DNA of 64,000 bases from Strongylocentrotus droebachiensis (GCA_035222895.1 JAVYIG010001826.1:82001-146000), one strand, 5' to 3'; shown: positions 34,696-46,552, counted from the stretch's first letter. Notes: generated by a model not told the origin, from the sequence alone. Made by a program: numbers and translations.

Positions 34696-36258
34696 CAGGC
34701 GCGCCGGAAGCAGTTTGGGATTGGGGGGGGGGGGGTAAACATTCCAGGGGGTTCACCTTCCAGGGGCAGTGACGCAATGAGCAAAAACGTTTGGAAGAGG
34801 GGGGGGGGGGACAGAAAAAAAATCTGCATCACCACCACTCTTACACGTTACATGCAGGCCCCGCGGAACGTTTTTGAAAGTGGAGTATTAACGATCAGGT
34901 AGAGCGTAAATTGGCGTGGGCTCCAGGGCATGGGCCTAGGCAGGAGGTCAAGAGGCTGAGCCCCCGGAAGATTGGGGTTTTAGGTATTTAGTTACGGTCA
35001 GATGAGCTTCCAGGGGACCGCCTTAGGGCCCTTGGTGGGGTCCGGGGGCAGAGCCCCCGTAAGCTCTGGGGTTTTAGGCATTAAATTACGGTCAGATAAG
35101 CGTATTTTATAGAAACCTTATTTGTGACACTGGCAGGTCACTAATTGGCAGGGAGAGTCCCGGGAGCAGAGCCCCCGGAAGCTCAGGGGTTTTAATATTT
35201 AACTACGGTCAGATGAGCATCCAGGGGCCGCCTTAGGGCCCTTGGTGGGGTCCAGGGGCCAGAGCCCCCGGAAGCTCATGGGTTTTAGGTATTTATTTAC
35301 GGTCAGACGAGCATCCAGGGACCCTCTTTAAGGCCATTGATGTGGTCTAGGGGGCAGAGCCCCCGGAAACTCAGAGGTTTTAATATTTAACTACGGTCAG
35401 ATGAGCATCCAGGGGCCGCCTTAGGGCCCTTGGTGGGATCCAGGGGCACAGCCCCATGAAGCTCAGCGGTTTTAGGTATTTTATTACGGTCAGATGATCA
35501 TCCAGGGGCCGGCCTAGGGCCCTTAGTGGGGTCCAGGGGGCAGAGCTCCTGGAAGCTCAGGGGTTTTAGGTATTTAATTACGGTCAGATGAGCATATTTT
35601 GATACCTCAATTGTGACATTGGCAGGTCACCTATTTTGTCTCTCTCTCTTTCTTTCTTTTTCTCTGTAACATACTTTTTTTCAAAAAGTAAGGGGGCTCG
35701 AGCCCCCGAGCCCAACCGTTTCGCAGACCATGACATAAAGGCTTCTAAATAAGCATTTTTTTCGCCCAACTGTAAAATTGTGAATTTCTAATTTTCAAAC
35801 AAACGCATAAAAAGGTATAACTAACACAAAGATTGAGAAAAAATACCGGAAAATCATGTCATTTCAGCAACATTTGTAAATCACTGATATCGAATACAAA
35901 ATACCCCCCCCCCCCATCAGTACGCCAGCGTTCAGGGGCTCATGTCTTCTCACCCCTATAACCAAAAACAGACACGCTTTTGCATTCTCTCACATCATGT
36001 CCACCATAAGCGCGTATCGCTATTATAAAAACCTCCATAGATAAAAATAGGTGGCATGCTCAATGTTTAGGAAATTCAATTTCTTTTTACTTTCCTTTTG
36101 TTTGAATGGAATTTTATATGTGATTTAATTCAGGTTTTTATCATAATTATGTTCTTTAGGGTTCAAAATATAAACCATCTTTACTCCTTTACTGCTTTTT
36201 TTCTTTTTTTGGAGGGGGGGGGCGTTTTGCCCCCCCCCCCCCCACTTCCGACGCCTAT
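34696..36258. mobile_element. 1.56-kb VNTR-bearing element with 9-bp target duplication, A2 only
   Basis: Flanked by GTACACCTG at 34687-34695 and 36259-36267; A1 has this word once. Short inverted ends (CAGGCGCGCCGGAAG and, inverted, ATAGGCGTCGGAAG). Inside, about seven copies of a 94-bp repeat (starts near 34996, 35090, 35207, 35301, 35395, 35488 and 35582) share GGTCAGATGAGCATCCAGGG and CAGAGCCCCCGGAAGCTC. No coding capacity found. The 9-bp duplication would suit a Mutator-like element; the family is a guess. Confidence 0.75.
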
Positions 36259-36292
36259 GTACACCTGGGTACTATAGAGAGGAATTAATATG

Positions 36293-36987
36293 GTTTTTTT
36301 TTTTGTTTTTTTTTCCATTTTTTGGACCCTCCAACAGGCCATTTATTGAAAATCAATCTCAAGATAACATATTTGAACACATGTTCCAATGAATATCATA
36401 TAATATTTCAGAATAAGATATACATAACGAATATCAACCATAATACTGTATACAGAACATACATGTAGATTAGGGAAAGAAAAACAAAAAATAAATAAGA
36501 ATGCAACATCATGACTGAAAATGATGTGGGAAATTCAATATACTCCTATTAAAGGATCAAAATCCCATTTTTTATCGAATTTGTCAGTTTTGTTAGCAAA
36601 TATACTAACTTGCCTCTCATTCGTGTAACTATTCTTGATATATTGTTTTATTGTCCGAAAGGACGGTACAGACTTTTGTATTCGAGAAAAATATAATTGT
36701 TGTTTAGTCCAAATTATTATACAGTTTAAAGCATCATTTCTTTTTTCAATGAAACCTAACAAAACATGTATTAAGGACAGTTTTATTCTACAGCGTGTTA
36801 CAATAGTTAACCAGTCAGTCAAACAACTCCAAATCAATTTGGTCACGTTACAGGAGTAAAAAAAGTGTACCATAATTATCTTCTTCTTCTCTTCCACAAA
36901 GGGAACAGTTCTTATTTAAAATTATGTTAATTTTCACAAGATCTTTATTCAAATATAGTATCTAATATATAGATATAGAATTAATAG
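36293..36987 (-). mobile_element. 5'-truncated L1/Tx1-like LINE, A2 only
   Basis: The plus strand opens with a T-rich run (the element's poly-A, inverted). AATTAATATG flanks both ends (36283-36292, 36988-36997), a 10-bp target duplication. Inside, a minus-strand remnant of ORF2 is at 36535-36897. Confidence 0.85.
36535..36897 (-). pseudogene. C-terminal remnant of LINE ORF2
   Basis: A 120-residue open stretch with HFFYSCNVTKLIWSCLTDWL, LLGFIEKRNDALNCIIIWTK and QQLYFSRIQKSVPSF. It parallels the C-terminal end of the ORF2 at 22045-23265 (LFGFKGSNNYALNCILIVV and TCKIKKLLPDF), so it comes from the same broad LINE group but a different family. The rest of ORF2 was lost by 5' truncation. Confidence 0.8.
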
Positions 36988-37304
36988 AATTAATATGTGG
37001 CAAAACACAGGACCTCTGGTATGAGAGTAGTCCCTTGATCAATGTACATGTACCACAGTAGTAGTGCTCCCATCCCAAAACGAAAAATAAAATTTCGATT
37101 TCCAATCATACATATCTTGATAATCAGACAGGCGATCGGCTTATAAAAGTCATGGGGTTCCTGACTGACCTAAGGGTTTAATAATAATGATTGCAGCATG
37201 AGCTAAATCCAGGATTCGGTTTTAGAATCTAAGGCAATGTTACCTTCAAAGTCACTTTGTAGGTCTTTGTGGGCCAAAGATGGTCCTCGATCTTCAGCCT
37301 CTAT

Positions 37305-37780
37305 CAGGCGCGTACGCAGGGGGGGGGGGGGGGGGGGGGTTAACCCCCCCCCCCCTCCCCTTGAGTTTTTTGTATGTATATGTTTTTTGCGAAAAACCCC
37401 GCCCTTTTGAGTTTTTTTCTTTTGTTTAATATTTTTCTTTTTTTTTCTTTGTGGGCCAAAGATGGTCCTCGATCTTCAGCCTCTATCAGGCGCGTACATG
37501 TGTATGTTTTGTGTATGTTTTTTTGCGAACCCCCCCCCCCTTTTGATTTTTTTTTTTTTTTTTATAGATACAAACAAATAAAACAATTGAAAAATTATGC
37601 CAATGGCTGACATAAAAAAGGTGACCTTACCCCACCCCCCCCCCCCCCCGAACGGAACCAAATGTAAAATTTTCAAATTTCGATACAAAACAAATAAAAT
37701 AATAAAGCTGAGTCGTTGCGAAATTTTGGGCCTGATTTTAACCCCCCCCCCCCCTTGAAAAAATCCTGCGTACGCCACTG
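37305..37780. mobile_element. hAT-like MITE with 8-bp target duplication, A2 only
   Basis: Ends CAGGCGCGTACGCAGG and, inverted, CAGTGGCGTACGCAGG, flanked by GCCTCTAT at 37297-37304 and 37781-37788; 8 bp is the hAT norm. A1 has the uninterrupted site near 8885. Long G/C runs lie inside. A stretch of about 50 bp covering the left flank and left end (37263-37313) is repeated at about 37448-37498. Confidence 0.88.
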
Positions 37781-38127
37781 GCCTCTATAGTTCATCTTTG
37801 GAAGATTCTACTCTCTTGATGCATGATAAGTAGAATCCACTTTTTTGATGAGTCATACTTTTAAGGAACACTTCATTTAGAATCGAATCCACTCCCAAAA
37901 ATAGTGGATTCCACTTCAGCTAATGGTTGAATCTTTGAAAGTGGTTTTCTACGCCAGTGTAGTGATCCATAATAATATGACTCCCCAGAAAGTTGATCTC
38001 AGATCATCTCCTCTCCTAAAGAGTAAAGGAAGTTTGAACGAACCGTATAGGTCCTGGAGGAACTATAACATCTCTAGCATGAGACGTCCACTAAATCTAT
38101 AAAATTATCAAATTATTATAAACTGCT

Positions 38128-38798
38128 TTAAGATCTAGCTACTGACTCGTAGGATGGGGCTGTTGTCGTCTCATCTCTAATGTTTGAAGGTCGAATATCA
38201 AAAGTTGGATCCAAAGCTGCGTTGTAGGACGGAGGCGCAGTTCTGTCGTCACGCGGCGGTGACGGCGGTGGAGCTGTTGGCGTACTTTGCGGACGATTAG
38301 ATGTGACGTCCCCATACGCTGGAGGCGGGTCTGTGCGTGGCTCTGCGGGCGCTGATGGCGTTGCTCGTGATTGATCATCCGGTCCCGTTTCGGCTAGCGG
38401 AGGCCAATTTAACGCTTCTCGAATTTCAGGATCACTGGATGATGCACCTTCCGTTCCTTCCTGTCGCCTTTTGCACAGGCCTCCACACCTAAAGCATCGA
38501 TAAAAGCATACCTGGATTGAAAGTCCTATAACGCATAAGCATTCGTATATCCACCCGCACAAACGAGTCGGAATGTCGATTATGCAGTTGCACAATCGAC
38601 CCAGCATATCGATTATGCATTTACAAAAAAACTTTCCCAACGGTTCTTTTCCTAACGAGCAGCAACCGATGAGTGCGAAGAAACACAGCACCGAGAGCAC
38701 AGATGTGAGTGTGGTATTAAGCTTTCCCGATGATCCCTCCACTTCTTCTCCATCGTCGCCGGTTGTAGGCGCAGGAGAGTCTCTCCCACCCGAAACAT
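38128..38798 (-). CDS. Lectin-receptor copy 2, last coding exon: TM, Cys-rich stretch, PPxY tail
   Basis: Counterpart of 9513-10198. The acceptor is TCTTAACATTACAG right of 38798; the two entering bases complete an Asp codon begun in exon c. It encodes the stalk (VSGGRDSPAPTTGDDGEE, shorter than copy 1), a membrane span (LTSVLSVLCFFALIGCC), a Cys-rich hydrophobic stretch with a WIYECLCVIG segment, CKRRQ, and a tail with PPAY, PPSY and PSY. The tail is almost unchanged between copies, while the membrane and Cys-rich part differs by several indels and replacements. That contrast suggests constraint on the WW-binding tail. The frame is intact. Confidence 0.85.
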
Positions 38799-38859
38799 CT
38801 GTAATGTTAAGACAAAACAGCAGGGCATGCTAATAAATGAAATTAAATAGACAAAACAG

Positions 38860-40090
38860 TTAAAATCAGTAATTATGTTACCAAACACAACCTAATAAAT
38901 TGGGAACAGGTATGCTAAAAGCTATGTTTCACAATTTACCCAATATTGGGTAGAAACGTATTTACACTAGCTTGAGAAAATTGAGTAGTTCAAATCAACA
39001 TTGGGTAAAAATGGAAAATGCATGTGTCCTTTCTACCAATGTTTTTTTTTAATAGTTACCAAACATTGGTGTGTTTGTAGCATGTTTTCTACGTTATCGA
39101 AAACGACTTTCCTAAAGTTCATAACTTTTCCATATCGTTTTGTGAAATTCAAGACGTTTTATTTACTACCCCACAACTTAAATACATGACAATATATTTG
39201 AATCAGAACTATATTTGTATATATAGCTAAATATGTTGGTATTATGATCGTTTTGAAAATGGATGGTAGGCAAGTCCTATAGGTGATCTGTCTGATTATG
39301 TTACTAAGCATTGTGAAGTTATGAACATAGATTGACATCAATTATAACCGATTACTTCATATTTGGTCTGTTTTAATTTCTAGCATGGCTAGCGAACTGG
39401 ATACAATAATTGGATATACAAATAGAATATTAGATGTGGTGTGTAACTTATGAGACAATTTGGCTTGAATTTGCCCAAATTTCTTCGACACTCCTTTGCA
39501 GTTCCGTATGCTATTCGATTTGAATTGTATCGCCTACGTCCAAAGTAATTCCTTTTGTATATACTACCTTGTTTGTGTTTATGTTGTTGTCGTTGTCGTC
39601 GTCATTTTTGTACTAGGAAAATTGTAAAAATGTAGATTACTTGGAGAGAAAACTTTAAAAAACGTATCGGCTATCTGCACTTGTTTGCCAGGAGGGATTA
39701 TACCACCCTGCATGGTTACCGACAAGTGGTTATATCGAAAAAAATTGAACCTTTGTGGAATAATGGTCTCCAATTAGGCATTGTTTGCTATATAGAGGGC
39801 GCAAATAGCTATCAGTAGTGCAGTGGGGCTTTAAAGACAAGTGTTTTTTAAAGCACTTTCAGAGTATTATGTTATTACATTTAATCTGTTTATTGTAAGC
39901 GCCTTGAGCACAATGGGTAGATATATGCCAAACATTGTAAATGTCTGCATCATCATTATTGTTATAAGGTGCAATTACCAAATGAAATGAGGATATCTTG
40001 GTATTTTCAGACAGATCGGAATGAGGACATTCCAAGATATTAATAATAATAATAACAATAATAATGATAAATAGTCATGAAGCGCACCTA
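38860..40090. other. Intron of lectin copy 2 (A2), with retroelement tail
   Basis: Conserved with A1 10260-12130 apart from the fold-back in A1. Contains the GTAAGCGCCTTGAGC retroelement tail near 39895. No exon recognised. Confidence 0.5.
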
Positions 40091-40169
40091 TCTAAATAGT
40101 GCAGCGGCTTACCAAGAAAATTGTGCACTTTTTGAGAAAAGCATGAAACTTCTAGTATAGTTAGCTTTC

Positions 40170-40860
40170 ACCATAAGATTCATTTTCAGATGTGGAGGGA
40201 AGTGAGATTTGACCTCTGATGACCTTGAGAGGTCAAATCTAAAATGGCCGCCACTCCGCATGGTCTAATGTACAAACACGCTTAGCCTTTGAGCCATATA
40301 GTCCAGAAACACATTCAAGGTGTCATTTCCAACTAAATTGGGGATGCCAATTCACTTAGTAATACTTTTGAGATCGCCAGAATTCAGGGTTTTGCATTAA
40401 GGTCAAGGTCAAGGTCAAAATTGAGTTTTGAATGTTCACAACAACAAAAAAATCTCATTTATTTGTCATTTGTTCGCCCCTATGTTCTCAAATTTCTTTA
40501 AGAGTGGTTCCCCTGCAGACCATAAGATTCATTTTCAGATGTGGAGGGAAGTCAGATTTGACCTCTGATGACCCTGAGAGGTCAAATCCAAAATGACCGC
40601 CAGTCCCGCCTATTCTAATACACTTAACTTTTGAACCAAATAGTCTAGAAAAACGATTGAGGTGTCATTTCTAACTTAATTGGTAATACTTTTGAGATCA
40701 TTTGAACTCAGGTATTTGCATTAAGGTCAAGGTCAAGGTCAAATTTGGCCCAAAAAGTGATTTTTTTTTTTTTTTTTTTTTTTTACTTTGCCTCTTTTTT
40801 TACACTAAAGGAGTCATTATTTACAAAAAATAAGTAAAACGGACACATGTACCACCACTT
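40170..40860 (+). repeat. Left arm: two 350-bp sub-repeats with AGGTCA arrays
   Basis: Sub-repeats start at CCATAAGATTCATTTTCAG near 40170 and 40519. Each holds an inverted pair of TTTGACCTCT/AGAGGTCAAA around 40207-40242 (and the same in the second) and a triple AAGGTCA array at about 40399-40416 and 40722-40742. TCAAGGTCA is the known monomer site of ERR and NR5A nuclear receptors. The right arm carries the inverse arrays near 43945 and 44300. Confidence 0.75.
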
Positions 40861-41250
40861 TGACTACCCAGGGCAAAATGTCATAGAGCTGCTTAACGGC
40901 CGATTATGTGCTTACGTACGAGTTTCTACTTCATAGCGCTGCTAACCGTATAAGCACACGACAATGCATACGGTGCTTACTGCAGGAAAATGAATTTTGT
41001 AACAATGCAAATCCATTGTGAACGCGCAAGGTGGACACCTTGTTTTCTTGATAACATGTGAGACCTAATTGCTAACCTGCTTGAGCAAATTCGTCTGCTA
41101 CAGTTAGCACGAAAATTTGCTTACCGGTAAGCAGCTTAATGAACTTGGGCCCAGAAGACAAAATAAAGCTATGCCAAATACGAACCTGCTCATTACCACA
41201 GCTATAGGTATCCACATAAATTTAGCACTGCATGTACACAAAATCAAAAT

Positions 41251-43822
41251 CTAACAGTCTCCAGAACAAGAGCAAAGTGCAGTGCACTTGAGTGCAGCTT
41301 TAGCACATTTGCAACGTCCAGTGCACCATTTCTTGCAGCGACAGTGTATCAATTCATGGCACGATTTTGATGCCTCCGGGAGAGTGGTCCAAAGAGGCTG
41401 CCACCCAGTTATTTCGTTTGTCCAGCCCCAGTCAGATGGCTCTGGCATCTCTGGATTCTTGGCCAATGTCTGGTTCCAACAGTTGGCCTGGTAGCAAGTG
41501 CGTTTGATGTGCTGCTTGAGTGCTGCCTGGGTTGGAGGAATGTTCTCCAGGTTTCTAGATTTCTGTGCGAAGAGCTGTTTCCTGGCATCATTAACTTCCA
41601 TGCTCTCACTGGTTCGGTCGTACATCAGCACTACAAATCGCTCTAGCAGTAACATTGATCGTTCACTGACCTCACTTGGCATGCACAGGAGTTCACTAAA
41701 AGCATAATTCACCTCTGGGAAAGACTTCCAAGTTTCCCAGGCAGTCTTCTTTCCTCTGCCAGCGAATAGTGCAGAAACAGTGCCACACCCGGTGAACGCA
41801 TGAAAGACGTGGAGAGTCATACACTGTGTCGGACTCATGGGGGCAACCATTTCGTGAACAGCTATGTACCGAAAACTTGATCCAACACCGAAAGCGATCC
41901 ACAGCTCATCAGGAGCTGCCTTGCTGAATGAAGCCACGGCCAGTTCAACCACATCAGTATCAACGGTATGGTTATCTTTTTGCACCCTTTTTGCACAGCA
42001 TCTGCCACATGCAGAAGTAGACGAGTGTCAGCCTCCTCGTGCGAGCATGGGGTAAGGCCTGCCAAGTGTGACTCAGCAGGAGAACAGAGTACTCCACTTC
42101 CATCTGTTGCGTATAGTTAATTGTCCTGTGGTAGAGGAAGATTAACGGCTTCGCGTGACAGGAAAGCAAATAATTCAGTTTTGTTCTCATCGGCTCGGAG
42201 GAAGTCCTTCCAGTATTTTGGCGGCACAGTAGAAGGAGCCACCCTTTTCCTGGTGCCCTTTCCCCTTTTCTGTCTTGTTGAGGCTTTCAGGCTAGCAGGT
42301 AAGTATACATCCCAGACAAGGTCAATGCGGATGCTTTTCTCTAGTTGAGCAAAGATCTATGGGGCAAACACTCTTTCTCCATACTCTTCAATGTTCTTGA
42401 TGTTCCATAATTGAGCATTTGAACCACAGCTGCACCATCAAAAATTATTGCTTGGGCCACAGGTGCACTATTGTTTTCGAGCAGATTTGATTCCAGGCAG
42501 CGAAGTAGATCTGATTCAACTCCGAACCGCATTTTTCCTCCAGTTGACAGAGCTGGCGGGGCTGCCTGGTTTTCATGGGAGAAGAAATCGTCCATGTCTC
42601 CATCCCGTGTCTGACACGAGATGTACAGCTGTGCCTTCTGTTTTGACATAACCTTGGCCGGCTGCCGACTGAAAAGTGGCAACTTGTTCTTAGGAAATGT
42701 TTGTGTAATAGGTGTTGTACACTGCTCTAGCCTTTATGTCACAAACTTTGTGTACTGCTCCTCACCGAGGGTCACAATCCTTCTCACCGTTTTAGCCACT
42801 TGGGTGTCCATGATGTCGCTTGTGTCAATGACTAGTAGGTCTTGTCTTTGTTCTAGAAATGGATTCCCCATCTCTTCCGGTACGTTCACAAGTGCCGTAA
42901 CATCCCTCAGGAATGCTGCCTGCACTCCAGGTTGCTGGTCATGGTGATGTTGTCCAGTGTAAGCAGAACCATTATTTTGCTCTATTGCCTGTTCCTCAAA
43001 CTCTGTAGTGATCCTGGCAATTTCTGGCCCTGCTACCATCCAGCGTCGGAGTGATCCTGGATTGCCAGTAAGTCCAATAGCTCCTCCAGAACCTTTCACT
43101 GTTGCGTTGTTCTGCTCACGACACTGGTCAATTGCCATGGCAGTAAATTTGTTACTGGTTTTGTGCACTACAAAATTTCCAGACATGAATTCTGCTAGTA
43201 CATCTGGGTGTTTTACAGCGAGAGTTGTCATGTCACGGATGTGTACGGAAAGCCATCTGGATTAGTGCGTGTGATCTAGGGCAAACATCCAGGGCATAAT
43301 CTGCGTCAGGGATTCAACGTACAGCTTGAAGTTACCTTCACGAAGAGACCTGATGTACCGCAGCAACAGAAGCTCTAATGACAGGGTCTTAAGCCAGAAG
43401 TCAAAGTAGACACAGGCATTTGCTCGCCGTACGCACCACTCCTCAAAAAGCGGACTATCTGGTTGAATGGCATCAGTATCATCGAATGTGCATTCGTCAA
43501 TGTAAGCTTGTTGGAGGAGAGTAAAAAGGCTCGCAGCTGTGCCCTGGTGGGCATGGCGGGTCTTGTTGACATGGCTGGCATGAATGAAGGAATTTGCTGT
43601 CCCGGAACTTGCAATGTCGGCCTGTACCAGGGCGTTTGTCCAGCCACTGTCTTCCAACCAGTCTCCCAGCAACTTCAACATGGCCATCTCGATGTGTAGA
43701 CCACCAAACATAATCACAAAGTGATCCTCTCCGTGAGTTTCTGGCCAGGTCCACTGAATTTCCTTGGCAAGAGCATACAGGGATTGGTCAGCGGCAAGGA
43801 CAGGAATTTGACCTGGGTTCAA
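41251..43822 (-). pseudogene. Decayed gene of the long-TIR element: PIN-like and CXC-like protein
   Basis: Read right to left. 43822-43262: PVLAADQSLYALAKEIQW, FGGLHIEMAMLKLLGDWL, SGWTNALVQADIASSGTA, MPWMFALDHTH. A TAA at 43264 interrupts; the same frame continues at 43231-42734 (FTAMAIDQCREQNNATVKG, LRRWMVAGPE) and, after another stop at 42734, at 42682-42341 (LYISCQTRDGDMDDFF, AIIFDGAAVVQML). Frameshifts follow near 42340 and 42000; HEEADTRLLLHVADA (about 42041) and TVDTDVVELAVA (about 41967) are in different frames. The end has FHAFTGCGTVSALFAGRGKK and a Cys-rich tail (CRCKKWCTGRCKCAKAALKC) like tesmin/TSO1 CXC domains. The acidic motifs D, EEAD and DTD recall PIN/FEN-type nucleases. From memory, similar unnamed proteins are repeated in marine invertebrate genomes. 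Broken here by at least two stops and two shifts. Confidence 0.75.
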
Positions 43823-44955
43823 GTGATGAACTGCTGCTACCTTGGTGCTAGTTAGTGAAATAAACTAACTGAAAGGTTTAAGATGGGGGACTATGCAGGG
43901 GAACCGTTCTTAAAGATATTTTAAATTGCTATTTTTAGTCAATTTTGACCTTGACCTTGACCTAAAATAAAAACCCTGAATTCTGGCGATCTCAAAAGTA
44001 TTACTGAATGAATTGGCATCCCCAATTTAGTTAGAAATGACACCTTAATCGTTTTTCTGGACTATTTGGTTCAAAAGTTAAGTGTATTAGAATAGGCGGG
44101 ACTGGCAGCCATTTTGGATTTGACCTCTCAGGGTCATCAGAGGTCAAATCTGACTTCCCTCCACATCTGAAAATGAAATCTTATGGTCTGCAGGGGAACC
44201 ACTCTTAAAGAAATTTGAGAACATAGGGGCGAACAAATGACAAATACATGGGATTTGTTTTGTTGTAAAAATTGAAAACTTGCTATTTTTAGTCAATTTT
44301 GACCTTGACCTTGACCTAAATGCAAAACCCTGAAATCTGGCGATCTCAAAATTATTACCAAATGCATTGGCATCCCCAAATTAGTTGGAAACGACACCTT
44401 AAATGTTTTTCTGGACTATTTGGTTCAAAAGTTAAGCGTGTTTGAAATTTAGACCATGCGGACTGGCGGCCATTTTGAATTTGACCTCTCAGGGTCATCA
44501 GAGGTCAAATCTGACTTCCCTCCACATCTGAAAATAAATCTTATGGTCTAAACTAACTATGCTAGAAGTTTCATGCTTTTCTCAAAAAGTGCACAATTCT
44601 CGTTATATGGGGAGCTTATCCGCTGTACTAAAATACTTATTCATGGCGCTATACAAAACAAAATACACAAATCTCTCTCTCCAGAATGTTAACAACATTA
44701 TATCATTTGTAACTCTGAGTAAATAAAACCGTTTTAACATGTTTCTGAAAGGTTTCTAGGACTGAATGTTTCGAATGGCACTTGGCAGCTTGTTCAAGAG
44801 TACTGGTGTCTGGTGAAACATGCACAAAATAATGCACGGTCCCGTTAATGGGTGGTTCGGGTTCTGGGGACTTCTAGGATGGTAGAGGCAGAAGAACGGA
44901 GTGAGTAATGGGATTGCTTTATGGTGAGGAGATCTTTCAGATATTCAGAACAAAC

Positions 44956-45077
44956 CTTTATTCTTCTTGCAGATAAAGTCGAGTCTAGAATCTAGACAGC
45001 TTGAGACGTTCCATCTTCCATTCCTATCCAGGTCAATCACTGAACAACTCAGTGTGCTCAATGTCTCATATCTAAAG
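44956..45077 (-). CDS. Lectin-receptor copy 2, exon c: C-terminal third of the C-type lectin domain
   Basis: Same 122-base length, acceptor (TTTGTACAG) and donor (AAAG/GTTTGT) as copy 1 12580-12701. It encodes SFRYETLSTLSCSVIDLD, a GRWNVSSC core, and DFICKKNK. Only about four residues differ from copy 1, and the cysteines and tryptophan are kept. WNV again replaces WND. Confidence 0.85.
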
Positions 45078-45138
45078 CTGTACAAATATATAATTAAAAA
45101 ATACAATTTGTGATTCGTCACTGTCGTTTACAGTATAC

Positions 45139-45693
45139 ATTTCCATAATTTGATCAAACGGGTTCGTTTTTATTGGCTGCCTGCAGTAGCAACAAACAGA
45201 CTTGACAATAGACTTAACTCCGTTTCGTTGAAGATCAGCCATGCATCAGGTATTTCGTCTTCTTTGTGCATGGCGGATCGTCAACGAAACGGAGTTAAGT
45301 TTTTTGTCAACTCTGTTCGTTGCAACGGCAAGAAGCCAGTAAAAACGAACCCGTTTGATCAAATTATGGAAATGCAAGCATTACTTTAAACAAACAGAAC
45401 TTTGTTATTCCTAGTTCATTTTTCCTGATTGAGGTGTCATATGAAAGGGGAGAAATTGAACTTTCTAGAAATGTGATTTTCCCTTTAAAATTCAGATACC
45501 GCCCGCCAAACGACTTTTTGGTTTCCTCTCTTCAAATTCGTCTTAATCACTCATGCATGAAATATGCATCATATAAGTTGCATCAATTTAAAGAGGAGGA
45601 TCTAAGTTTTCCAAATATGTGTTAATTATAATTGTGATTAAGTTATGATAAAACATCGATGATTCTCGGTTTCGTTTTTTCTGGGACGCACTG
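45139..45693. mobile_element. Fold-back element copy 3 (A2), left arm truncated
   Basis: The complete right end (CTGGGACGCACTG then TA at 45694-45695) and centre are present, but the left arm starts internally at CATTTCCATAATTTG, about 320 bases short. A1 has the empty site ACAGTATATATTCGCCC near 12760. It lies in the intron between lectin exons b and c. Confidence 0.85.
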
Positions 45694-46521
45694 TATATTC
45701 GCCCTTAGAAATGTGTAAAACATGAGCAGAGTCTCAGAAAATAGATATTAGACTAGATATATAAACGAAAAGATAAGGAAATTTGTATTCCATAAGTAGA
45801 CGATTTCACCCGCAATGAGAAACCTGTGATTCTATAGAAAGGTATTTTAACTAAGCAATGGAAAGTGATCATAAGAGGGAATTATCATTTCAGTTATTTC
45901 ACTAGAAAAATACTCTCCGAAGTCCGAATGTACTGGAGTGGATATAGGGATCACTTTGTTTGGAGTGGAATCCAGGCACAACATATTTAAATCCACTCTC
46001 AAAAGAGTGATTCAATCAATTCTTTAGAGTAAACTTCATTATAACGTAGAGTGGATTCAACTCCAAAGAATCCCTGATACGCCTCCTACAAGTCGTTTTC
46101 CACTCCTCTGCATTTAAGATAAACTTGACTTCTGGTAAATATAGTAAATAAATTCTCACAGAATCCAACGAAACTTACATCGAATGTTCAAGATTAGAAA
46201 TAAATGACATGTGCCAAACTATGTTGTAAGACAATGTATAGTGGCTGAACAATGAGCATATAAAAATAAGAAAATACGGGTAGGCCCGACACCATAATAT
46301 ACTTAAAAATGGGAATTGTGGTTTTTATCGAAGATGGTGCCCAGGAAGTTTTTTGTGCGTTTGTTTTGATTTCACCGGTTAAAAAAAACAATCTACTGCA
46401 TAAACAATCCAGAATAAATCATAGCAAATTTCTCTCAAAGTACGTTTCCCATACCAGAGCTCAAGATTTGCTTTAAGATAGTATAATGCATGAGAAGTTA
46501 ACACTAAATTACACACATCGA

Positions 46522-46552
46522 CCATGGAGTTACTAGCCTAGTAACTCCATGA
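46522..46552. repeat. 31-bp palindromic insertion beside a splice donor
   Basis: An inverted pair (TGGAGTTACTAG and CTAGTAACTCCA) sits between two copies of ATCGA (46517-46521, 46553-46557). A1 has a single ATCGA here. The donor of lectin exon b (GTAAGTCGAT, minus strand) remains intact, within ten bases of the insertion. Confidence 0.7.

Larger units (their letters stand above)
40097..44630. mobile_element. 4.5-kb long-TIR element with a PIN-like/CXC-like gene, A2 only
   Basis: A1 (around 12150) lacks the block. Outer ends TAGTGCAGCGG and, inverted, TAGTACAGCGG start long inverted repeats of roughly 700 bp (40097-40860 and 43870-44630). The arm shares TTGTGCACTTTTTGAGAAAA and TCAGATGTGGAGGGAAGT with its partner. 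Each arm is itself two direct copies of an about 350-bp sub-repeat. Between the arms lies one decayed minus-strand gene (41251-43822). The target duplication is unclear (TA, or a few bases of AAA). I recognise no DDE transposase, so the superfamily is open. Confidence 0.75.

Noticed and set aside
41282..41494. Plus-strand frames across 41282-43699
   Set aside because: They are antisense shadows of the decayed minus-strand transposon gene.
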